Origin: Candidatus Avedoeria danica
GTDB taxonomy: Bacteria; Chloroflexota; Anaerolineae; Epilineales; Epilineaceae
Assembly (NCBI GenBank): GCA_016703025.1
Contig: JADJCV010000005.1
Coordinates: forward strand, 248,001 to 312,000
Length of the DNA stretch: 64,000 bases
Direction of reading: 5' to 3'
The first letter of the stretch is position 1, and each line of letters opens with the position of its first letter. A model generated the notes under the pieces. That model saw only the letters and a list, made by a program, of their open reading frames with translations, was not told where the DNA came from and searched no databases. Positions 42,074 to 49,010 of this stretch are shown one piece after another. A program made the position numbers and the translations under genes.

Positions 42074-42115
42074 CCCCCTCCCCCAGACTTGGGGGAGGGG
42101 GTCGGGGGGAGAGGG
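42074..42115. repeat. Perfect 11-bp hairpin and G-quadruplex-type G runs
   Basis: CCCCCTCCCCC (42074-42084) pairs with GGGGGAGGGGG (42091-42101) across a 6-nt loop. The plus strand then continues with further G runs, giving four runs of three to six G within 25 bases (42091-42115). It lies downstream of copA on its strand and upstream of pyrD. The 224-bp gap holds no gene. Confidence 0.6.
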
Positions 42116-42161
42116 CCTTGGGCAGCACGGCGGAGCGAAGCTCGCTGGTTCCGCCTACCGC

Positions 42162-45100
42162 CTAACGCCCATGCACGGACGCCAGCCCCCTGAGACGGCT
42201 CGCCTCGGACATCACGTCCCAAATCGCCAGCGTTGCCTCGGCCGACAGTCGATCACCCTCCGGTGCTTGCGCGGCGAACTCGATGACGCCGCGCAGATTG
42301 TCGACGATCGCGCCGGCCGCGGCCGACACGGCCGCGATGTCGACTTCCGATTCGGCCGCGGTCGACATCGCGCGTGGCATCAGCGCAGCCAGTTGTGCGT
42401 CCGCCGCGGTCAGCCGCGACGTGGCCAGGGTAGCGGCGCCAGAGCGGCCATCCTCGCGCAGGGCGGTGTCCAGCGCCGCGAGCACCGCCTCGCGGAGAGT
42501 CGCGAGTCGCGCTTTGACTTGCGCCACGTGCGCGGCGGTAAGGATGGGCTGTCGTTGCGCCAACGTATCGCGATCCGCCGCCGAGCGGCTGTCGGCAAAC
42601 GCCGAGACGGTCAGCAGACCGCCGATGGCCACGACGACCGCACCGATGAGCACCGCCAACTGCCAGCCACCGGCCCGCGCGACCCACGGCCGCGGCGGTG
42701 AGCCCGCCCCGTGCGGATCGGCCGGCCGACGGAGCGCATTCCCCCGCTCCGGATCGAAGCGCCGCAGCCGCAGCGCGTTCGAGACGACGGTGACCGAGCT
42801 GAGCGCCATCGCGGCGCCGGCCATCTTGGGGTCGAGCAGAAGCTTCCAGAGCGGGTAGAGGATTCCCATCGCCACCGGGATGAGGGCGATGTTGTAGGCG
42901 AATGCCCAGAAAAGGTTCTGCTTGATGTTCCGCATCGTGGCGCGCGAGAGGCGCATCGCGGTGACGATCCCCTCGAGATCGCCGCGCATCAGCGTGATGT
43001 CGGCCGAGTCCATCGCCACGTCCGTGCCCGTCCCGATCGCGAGGCCGACGTCGGCCTGCGCGAGCGCCGGGGCGTCGTTGATCCCGTCGCCGACCATGCC
43101 GACGCGCCGGCCGAGGGCCTGCAGCTCCTTCACCTTGGCCGACTTGCCCTCGGGCAGCACCTCGGCCAGGACGTGCTCGATGCCGACCTGGCGGGCGATC
43201 GCGTCCGCGGTCCGGCGGTTGTCGCCGGTGATCATCCAGACGTCGAGGCCGAGGCGGCGCAGGCCGGCCACCGCCTCCGCCGCGCCCGGCTTGAGCGTGT
43301 CGGCGACGGCGACGAGGCCGATCGCGCGCCCGTCGGCCGCCACGAACATCGGCGTCTTGCCGTCGGCGGCCATGCGCTCCGCGGCCGCGTCGAGCGAACC
43401 GAGCGCGACGGCGCGGTCGGCCATGAGCTTCGCGTTGCCCAGCAGCACGCGCACGCCGTCGATCGTGGCCTCGATGCCGTGGCCCGGGATCGCCCCGAAC
43501 GCCGTCGCCTCGCCGAGCGTCTCGCCCTGCGCCTTGGCGTGCTCGACGATCGACTCGCCCAGCGGGTGCTCGCTGCCCCGTTCGGCGGACGCGGCCAGGC
43601 GCAGGACGCGACCCGCATCGCCGTCGAGCGCCACGACGTCCGTCACGCGCGGCCGGCCGGCCGTGAGCGTCCCGGTCTTGTCCAGGATGATCGTGTCCAG
43701 CTTATGCGCCGTCTCGAGCGCCTCGGCGGACCGGATCAGGATGCCGTTCTCGGCGCCCTTGCCCGTGCCGACCATGATCGCCGTCGGCGTGGCCAGGCCC
43801 ATGGCGCACGGGCAGGCGATGATCAGGACGGTGACGAACGCCTTCAGCGCGTAGCTGAACGCCGGCGCCGGGCCGACGGCCAGCCAGACCGCGCCCGTGA
43901 CGAGGGCCAAGACGATGACGGCCGGCACAAAGTAGGCGCTGACGACATCGGCCAGCCGCTGGATCGGCGCCCTGGAGCCTTGCGCCTCCTGGATCAGACG
44001 GACGATCTGCGCCAGCGCCGTGTCGCTCCCGACGCGCGTCGCCTCGAAGCGGAACGCGCCGGTCTTGTTCACGGTGGCGCCGATCACCTCGTCGCCGGCA
44101 CCCTTCTCGACCGGCATCGGCTCGCCGGTGAGCATCGACTCGTCGACCGTCGAGCGGCCGTCCAGCACCCGTCCGTCGACCGGGATCCGCTCGCCCGGGC
44201 GCACGAGCACGACGTCGCCGCGGCGCACGGCCGTGATCGGCACGTCGCGCTCGACACCGCCTTCGACGATCCGCGCGGTCTTGGGCTGGAGGCCGATGAG
44301 CCGGCGGATCGCCTCGCTCGTCCGGCCCTTGGCCCGGGCTTCGAGGTACTTGCCGAGAAGGATTAGCCCGATGACCATCGTCGAGGTATCGAAGTAGAGT
44401 TCCGGCATGTCGTGGCCGGCCGCGGCGGGCAGGATGCCGGTGCCGAACGCGTGATCCAGGATGGCGGCCACGCTGTAGGCATACGCCGCTGTCGTCCCGA
44501 GCGCGACGAGCGTGTTCATGTTGGCGGTGCGGTTGCGCGCCGCGCCGAACGCGCTCTTGTAGAACCCCCAGCCGGCCCAGAACTGGATCGGCGTCGCCAG
44601 CGCCAGCTGCAGCCACGGGTCGGCCAGCCAGGCCGGCAACCACGTGGCGCCGAGCATCTCGCGCGCCATGCCGAGCATGATCAGCGTGCCGACGCCGAGC
44701 GCGGCGATCATCCGGCGCAGAACCTTCAGCCGCTCCCGCCGCTGCCGTGCTTCCTCGGGCGTGGCGGTGGACGCGACGTCGTTCGGTGCCGCGATGACGG
44801 CGGGGTGGGCGGCGGCGGTCGGGGCTGCGACGTGAGCGGGGCGGGGGTCGCCTGCCGTGGCGGTGCGTTCGGCCCCAGCATCGACGACGCGAGGTCCATC
44901 GCTACCCCTCGCACCCGCCGCCGGCGACGCCATCGCGCCCGACGGCGCGGTGCCTTCCGGCAATCGCGAACCGTAGCCGACGCGCTCGACGGCCTTCACG
45001 AGGGCATCGGGCGTCACGTCCGCGGGCGCGTAGGTCACGCGCGCCGTCTCGGTCGCCAGGTTGACCATCGCACTGTTCACGCCCGGTACGCGGGTCAGCG

Positions 45101-45230
45101 CCTTCTCGACGGTGCGCACGCACGAAGCGCACGTCATGCCCTCGATCGGCAGCGTAATGTCGCCGGTCGGCGCGTCGCTCAGTTGTTCGTCGGTCTGTGG
45201 TTCATCGCCTGTGGCGGCCTGTACGCTCAT
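42162..45230 (-). CDS. copA: Copper-exporting P1B-type ATPase with a C-terminal extra domain
   Basis: A 1,022-residue CopA. N-terminal HMA domain with GMTCASC (about 31-37), an Ala/Pro linker, eight membrane helices, the actuator TGEPMPVEK, the CPC copper site (IIACPCAMGLATPTAIM), phosphorylation motif DKTGTLTAGRP, SEHPLG, and GDGINDAPALAQADVG. After the normal end (NALRLRRF) a 197-residue addition follows: one further membrane helix (AVLIGAVVVAIGGLLTVSAF) and an Ala-rich helical domain. It exports Cu+ from the cytosol. GAGG precedes ATG 45230. It is last in the copper operon, 28 nt after csoR. Confidence 0.95.
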   Translation of the reverse strand: MSVQAATGDEPQTDEQLSDAPTGDITLPIEGMTCASCVRTVEKALTRVPGVNSAMVNLATETARVTYAPADVTPDALVKAVERVGYGSRLPEGTAPSGAMASPAAGARGSDGPRVVDAGAERTATAGDPRPAHVAAPTAAAHPAVIAAPNDVASTATPEEARQRRERLKVLRRMIAALGVGTLIMLGMAREMLGATWLPAWLADPWLQLALATPIQFWAGWGFYKSAFGAARNRTANMNTLVALGTTAAYAYSVAAILDHAFGTGILPAAAGHDMPELYFDTSTMVIGLILLGKYLEARAKGRTSEAIRRLIGLQPKTARIVEGGVERDVPITAVRRGDVVLVRPGERIPVDGRVLDGRSTVDESMLTGEPMPVEKGAGDEVIGATVNKTGAFRFEATRVGSDTALAQIVRLIQEAQGSRAPIQRLADVVSAYFVPAVIVLALVTGAVWLAVGPAPAFSYALKAFVTVLIIACPCAMGLATPTAIMVGTGKGAENGILIRSAEALETAHKLDTIILDKTGTLTAGRPRVTDVVALDGDAGRVLRLAASAERGSEHPLGESIVEHAKAQGETLGEATAFGAIPGHGIEATIDGVRVLLGNAKLMADRAVALGSLDAAAERMAADGKTPMFVAADGRAIGLVAVADTLKPGAAEAVAGLRRLGLDVWMITGDNRRTADAIARQVGIEHVLAEVLPEGKSAKVKELQALGRRVGMVGDGINDAPALAQADVGLAIGTGTDVAMDSADITLMRGDLEGIVTAMRLSRATMRNIKQNLFWAFAYNIALIPVAMGILYPLWKLLLDPKMAGAAMALSSVTVVSNALRLRRFDPERGNALRRPADPHGAGSPPRPWVARAGGWQLAVLIGAVVVAIGGLLTVSAFADSRSAADRDTLAQRQPILTAAHVAQVKARLATLREAVLAALDTALREDGRSGAATLATSRLTAADAQLAALMPRAMSTAAESEVDIAAVSAAAGAIVDNLRGVIEFAAQAPEGDRLSAEATLAIWDVMSEASRLRGLASVHGR

Positions 45231-45258
45231 GGGAACCTCGATCTGCGGCGGTGGGGCG

Positions 45259-45543
45259 TCAGCCTCGCCGGCGCGGTGTGGCCTGGAAGACGTCGAGCAC
45301 CTCGGACAGCACGCGCTCGCGGGCATCCGGGTCCTCGCCGCGGATGGCGGTCACCAGGCAGCTGTTGAGATGATCCTCGAGGATGAGGTCGGTCACGCGG
45401 TCGAGCGCGGCCTGCACGGCGCGCACCTGCTGGATGACGTCGATGCAGTACGCACCCTCGTCGGCCATCCGCGTGATGCCGCGCACGTGGCCCTCGATGC
45501 TCTTCAGTCGGCGCTGGATGGACGCCTTGTTGGCGGGGTTCAT
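45259..45543 (-). CDS. csoR: CsoR-type copper-sensing repressor
   Basis: A 94-residue helical repressor with the Cu+-binding triad Cys33, His58 and Cys62 (spacing C-x24-H-x3-C), as in GAYCIDVIQQVRAVQAALDR and LEDHLNSCLV. CsoR leaves GC-rich operators when it binds Cu+. Here it lies inside the operon it probably controls; operators with its expected G/C palindrome occur at 48171, 48335 and 51336. The last ten residues overlap nothing. Confidence 0.95.
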   Translation of the reverse strand: MNPANKASIQRRLKSIEGHVRGITRMADEGAYCIDVIQQVRAVQAALDRVTDLILEDHLNSCLVTAIRGEDPDARERVLSEVLDVFQATPRRRG

Positions 45544-45564
45544 GCGATCGACCTCCTCAGCCGC

Positions 45565-46512
45565 TCAGGGCGTCGACGACAAGGGCGTCGGGGTGGCCGG
45601 GTCGATCGGCATGTGGCGGTGGTCGCCGGCATTCGCGCCCGGCGTCATCGGCATCGTGCCGCCCATCGTGGGCATCGTGCCGCTCATGGGCATCGTCCCC
45701 GACATCGGCATCGTGCCGCTCATCGGCATCGTGCCCGACATCGGCATCGACGAGCCCATCATCCGGTCCATCATTCCGCCCATCATGCTGCCCTCCCCGT
45801 GCATCTGCTCATGCATCTGCAGCATCCCGTTCGCACGCATCTCGGCCATCAGCCGTTCGATGTCCGTGCCGGTGCAGCGGCCCATGATCGTGTTGCCCAT
45901 GCGGTGGCACGGCATGTCGGCCATCTGGGAGGTGTCGACAACGACCTGTCCGTCGGCGTGTTCGCCCGCCGCCGGCGCGCCGGCGAATGCATCGCCTTCG
46001 ATCGTGATCGGGATGACCATGCCGGCCTCGGCGTGGCCGGAGATATGGCAGCTCATCTCGAAATCGCCCGGGGTGAGGAACACGGCGTTCTGGTCGATCG
46101 TCGCACCGACGGTCAACCGGTCCTCGAGCACGGACACGAGCTCGCCGGGGTGCTGATGCGAGCCCGTCATCATCTGGCCGGCGCCGATCTGGGCGATCAT
46201 CGCGGCTGTGTCGCCGCGCGGCATGATCCGGAACTGGTGGGCCAGCAGCCCCTTGTTCGTCACGACGAAGCGGTACGGCACGCCGGTCTGGAACGTCGTG
46301 AGCGTCGACGTGATCGCGTACTCGCCGACGGTGACCTCGACGTCGACCGGCTGCGCGGCAGCGGACACGACCGGGACGTTGCCGGCGGCGGGCGCGGCGG
46401 CGTCCGAGGCGACGGGCGTACCGCTATCGCCCGTGCGGCAGGCGATGAGACCGCCGGCCATGAGCAGGGTGGTGAGGATGACGGATGACCGGGTGAGGGC
46501 GGAACGGGACAT
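45565..46512 (-). CDS. Cupredoxin lipoprotein with a PCHxM motif and Met-rich tail
   Basis: A 315-residue lipoprotein (lipobox LIAC, Cys25). Residues 55-172 form a cupredoxin with a type 1 copper pattern: His92, then C155-x4-H160-x4-M165 (SCHISGHAEAGM). Residues about 193-229 carry one copy of the new motif (MADMPCHRMGNTIMGRC). Residues 233-290 are Met/His-rich and include four tandem SGTMPM units. It should bind several copper ions on the outer membrane face. AAGGAG precedes the ATG at 46512; csoR follows after 21 nt. Confidence 0.88.
   Translation of the reverse strand: MSRSALTRSSVILTTLLMAGGLIACRTGDSGTPVASDAAAPAAGNVPVVSAAAQPVDVEVTVGEYAITSTLTTFQTGVPYRFVVTNKGLLAHQFRIMPRGDTAAMIAQIGAGQMMTGSHQHPGELVSVLEDRLTVGATIDQNAVFLTPGDFEMSCHISGHAEAGMVIPITIEGDAFAGAPAAGEHADGQVVVDTSQMADMPCHRMGNTIMGRCTGTDIERLMAEMRANGMLQMHEQMHGEGSMMGGMMDRMMGSSMPMSGTMPMSGTMPMSGTMPMSGTMPTMGGTMPMTPGANAGDHRHMPIDPATPTPLSSTP
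45650..45750 (-). repeat. Tandem 18-bp repeats encoding SGTMPM units
   Basis: Four near-identical 18-bp units with the core GGCATCGT(G/C)CC encode the repeated Gly-Thr-Met-Pro-Met block of the cupredoxin lipoprotein. Copy number may vary by slippage. Confidence 0.7.
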
Positions 46513-46524
46513 GTGGGGAGCTCC

Positions 46525-47052
46525 TTACTGCTGGTTCGGTGGGTAATCCCACTCGATCATCGCCGCGACGATCTGCTCGACCGTGGCCGGCGGATCGAAC
46601 GCGATCGTGACGCGCTTGGCCGCCGGGTCGCCGGCGACGTCGGTGACGCCCGGCACGTCGGCGATGACGACGCGCTTGATCGTGGCGACGCAGTGGTCGC
46701 AGCTGATGGCGGGGACTTCGAAGGTCACGGTTTCCATCTGGACTTCACTCCTGTGTGGGGCTCGGGTCGCCTGTGTGGGACTTGTGTTGGCTGTGGGCAT
46801 CGGGTCGGCACGGTAGCCGGCTCCGGCGATCGCCGCGGCGATCGCGTCGAGGGTCAGTCGGGTCGGATCGTAGAGGACGGTCGTCGTGGCGTTGGCGTAC
46901 GAGGTCGTCGACTCGGCCACGCCGTCGAGCGCCTCGACGGCCCAGTCGACGGACATCGCGCAGTTGCCGCAGTGCATGTCCTGGACGGCGAAGCGGTGCG
47001 CGACGTAGCCGGGCGGAGGCTCGGCCGCGCGCTGCCTGAACGAGATCTTCAT
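46525..47052 (-). CDS. Double heavy-metal-associated (HMA) copper chaperone
   Basis: A 175-residue protein with two ferredoxin-like HMA domains: the first has MHCGNC (about 26-31), the second ISCDHC (about 116-121), joined by a Thr/Pro/Ala linker. Each resembles CopZ. ATG 47052 follows GAGGTGA and overlaps the SafE gene stop by ATGA. A second ATG at 46737 (METVTFEVPA) has its own AGGAG 12 nt upstream and could give a separate 70-residue CopZ. It would hand Cu+ to CopA and to the SafE-type transporter. Confidence 0.88.
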   Translation of the reverse strand: MKISFRQRAAEPPPGYVAHRFAVQDMHCGNCAMSVDWAVEALDGVAESTTSYANATTTVLYDPTRLTLDAIAAAIAGAGYRADPMPTANTSPTQATRAPHRSEVQMETVTFEVPAISCDHCVATIKRVVIADVPGVTDVAGDPAAKRVTIAFDPPATVEQIVAAMIEWDYPPNQQ

Positions 47053-48134
47053 GGCGTCACCTCGATCGAGCCGTAGTACATCCCCATGCTGCAGCTGAAC
47101 GCGATCTCGCCCGGCTCGGCCGCCGGCAGCTCGACGACGGTCTCGCCCGTCTCCGGCAGCATGGCCAGGATGTTGTAAGCCGGGACCGTGAAGGCGCGGA
47201 TGCACCCCTTGGCCCCGTTCGACACGAGCTTGAGCGATGTCGGAATGCCGGCGCGGACCTGCAGTCGCTGCGGCTGGTAGGAGGTCGTTACGTCGATGCG
47301 CGCCTCCTGGTGGCCGGTGGTCGCTGGGTTGGCGGCGGACGGCGACAGGCCGATGGATGCCGGCGACGTCGCGATCGCGTCCGGCAGCGGCGGCGCGGCT
47401 GCCGGCGCGGCGACGTTGGCGCCCGCGGGGCCCAGCGTGCCCATCCGCCAGCCCAGCAGCCGCGCGCCCGATCGCACCGACAGCATCGCGATGGCCAGGA
47501 TGACGGCGGCCGCCACCGGCTTGAACAAGCGCCGGCTCGACCGGCCGAACCACGCGCCGCCAAGGGCCAGCGCCAGGAACAGCGGCACCGTGCCGAGCGT
47601 GAACGCGCCGAGGACGAGCGCACCGCGCACCGGCGACTGCGTCCGCGCCGCCAGGAGCTCGACCGCGAGGGTGACGCTGCACGGGATCAGCACCGTCAAC
47701 CCACCCAGCACCGCCGGCGACCATGCGCCGCCCGCACGTGCCTGCTGGCCGATGAACCGCTGGACGGCCTTCGGCGGCCGCGGCGAAAGGCGGCGCAGCG
47801 CGGGGTGGACGTCGAACATCTGCAGGACGAGCAGCGCCATGAGCACGCCGACGGCGACGAGGACGAAGCCCTGGAAGCGCGGGCTGAACACCTGGCCGAC
47901 CCAGCCGAGGACGGCGCCGAGGGCAACGTACGCCACCGTCTTCGCCACCAGGAACTGCATGGCCGGCAGCGCCAGCGCGAGCGCCGGCGGGCGCTCGACT
48001 TGCCGCCCCACCGCCTGCTGCGCGACGGCCGCGACGAGCAAGCCGCCCTGAACCGCAAGGCAACTCAACCCGCCGACCGAAAGGCCGGCCAGGAAGAACA
48101 ACCAGAGGCTCGAGGACCCGTCGAGATCGGGCAT
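47049..48134 (-). CDS. SafE/DsbD-like membrane protein with C-terminal cupredoxin
   Basis: A 361-residue protein. Six membrane helices form a SafE/TauE-DsbD-like unit with paired cysteines (GGLSCLAVQGG and VLIPCSVTLAVELL); a linker leads to a cupredoxin domain (about 265-361) with AFTVPAYN and FSCSMGMYYG, the Cys/Met copper-site pattern. In related proteins an HMA domain is fused in front; here HMA domains are encoded by the next, overlapping gene. It is the first gene of the copper operon, 37 nt from the candidate CsoR operator. The start chosen is ATG 48134. Confidence 0.85.
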   Translation of the reverse strand: MPDLDGSSSLWLFFLAGLSVGGLSCLAVQGGLLVAAVAQQAVGRQVERPPALALALPAMQFLVAKTVAYVALGAVLGWVGQVFSPRFQGFVLVAVGVLMALLVLQMFDVHPALRRLSPRPPKAVQRFIGQQARAGGAWSPAVLGGLTVLIPCSVTLAVELLAARTQSPVRGALVLGAFTLGTVPLFLALALGGAWFGRSSRRLFKPVAAAVILAIAMLSVRSGARLLGWRMGTLGPAGANVAAPAAAPPLPDAIATSPASIGLSPSAANPATTGHQEARIDVTTSYQPQRLQVRAGIPTSLKLVSNGAKGCIRAFTVPAYNILAMLPETGETVVELPAAEPGEIAFSCSMGMYYGSIEVTP

Positions 48135-48170
48135 CGTTCGCCGCTCCGAATCGCGTGCGGTGGCGGTGGG

Positions 48171-48226
48171 ATCCCCCCTGGGGGGGGTCACGGTCGAGTA
48201 TAGCGGCGCGATCGCGGCATCGTCAA
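48171..48226 (-). promoter_or_regulatory. Copper operon promoter with CsoR-like operator
   Basis: Minus strand: TTGACG (48226-48221), 18-nt spacer, TATACT (48202-48197), then the inverted repeat CCCCCCTGGGGGG-type element at 48171-48190. It precedes safE-hma-lipoprotein-csoR-copA. Confidence 0.75.
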
Positions 48227-48297
48227 CCTGCGACAGCAGGCGTGTCCCTCATGTCAACCTACAGTCCGACAATGGGTCGCCGCGCCACGGCTTGCGG

Positions 48298-48355
48298 TTG
48301 ACGGACCGAACACAGCCTGACTATACTCGCCCGCACCCCCCAGGGGAGGGGGTAC
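48298..48355 (+). promoter_or_regulatory. Divergent promoter with CsoR-like operator
   Basis: TTGACG (48298-48303), 18-nt spacer, TATACT (48322-48327), then ACCCCCCAGGGGAGGGGGTAC-type element at 48335-48355. It serves the small lipoprotein gene at 48433 and mirrors the promoter of the opposite operon box for box. The 298-bp divergent region holds no further feature. Confidence 0.75.
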
Positions 48356-48432
48356 GGCATCGACGCTCGTCTGACCAGGTGACGCACTGCCTGGCGATCC
48401 CCTCCCGCCACCAGAAGGAGCTCCCACCAAGC

Positions 48433-48942
48433 ATGGCTACCCCGATCATCGCCCACATCCGCGCCGGCGCGATTGGCGCCGGGATCGTCCTGGCTGCCGC
48501 GCTCAGCGCCTGCGGCGGCCCCGCGCCCGCCGATCCGCCCGCCGATCCGCCAGCCGTCGCCCCCGTCACCGCGCCGGCGCCGGCCGGGGCGACCGACGCC
48601 GCCGCCGTGCCCGCTGCCGTCGCGACCGAGCCCGCGAGCGCCGCCGCTGCGGCGCCCGATCCGCTCGGCGCGGCCGGGGGCGACATCTACGTCGTCGACC
48701 ATGTCGCGATGGCCGACCAGCCGTGCCACGTGATGGACCACTCGATCATGGGGCAGTGCACCGACGCGGACATCGAACGGTTGCGCGTCGAGAACGCCAT
48801 CGTCGTGAACACCGCTCAGATGGCGGACTCCCCGTGCCACACGATGGAGGAAACGATCATGGGGCAGTGCACGGAGGACGACGTCAATCGCCTGGCCGGC
48901 GAGATCCGCACGGCGCGGTCGGCGGCGACGATGCAGCCCTGA
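48433..48942 (+). CDS. Small lipoprotein with two PCHxM...IMGxC motifs
   Basis: A 169-residue lipoprotein (lipobox LSAC, Cys27) with an Ala/Pro-rich spacer (30-80) and then two copies of the new motif: MADQPCHVMDHSIMGQC (about 93-109) and MADSPCHTMEETIMGQC (about 130-146), each followed by a helix of the type DIERL or DVNRLAGEIR. Nothing else is present, so the motif itself must be the functional part, probably a periplasmic Cu+ buffer. AAGGAG lies 13 nt before the ATG. It is expressed from its own CsoR-type promoter. Confidence 0.8.
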   Translation: MATPIIAHIRAGAIGAGIVLAAALSACGGPAPADPPADPPAVAPVTAPAPAGATDAAAVPAAVATEPASAAAAAPDPLGAAGGDIYVVDHVAMADQPCHVMDHSIMGQCTDADIERLRVENAIVVNTAQMADSPCHTMEETIMGQCTEDDVNRLAGEIRTARSAATMQP

Positions 48943-48952
48943 TCGGCCCTCT

Positions 48953-48974
48953 AGCCCGCCGAGGCGGGCTTTGT
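48953..48974 (+). terminator. Hairpin terminator
   Basis: AGCCCGCC (48953-48960) pairs with GGCGGGCT (48963-48970), followed by TTGT. It lies 11 nt after the lipoprotein stop. Confidence 0.65.
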
Positions 48975-48984
48975 CACGAACGAG

Positions 48985-49004
48985 CCCGGGGCTTGAGCCC
49001 CGGG
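48985..49004. terminator. Second hairpin between convergent genes
   Basis: CCCGGGGC (48985-48992), loop TTGA, GCCCCGGG (48997-49004). It lies 7 nt beyond the multicopper oxidase stop on the opposite strand and may end that transcript. Confidence 0.55.
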
Positions 49005-49010
49005 TGCCGA

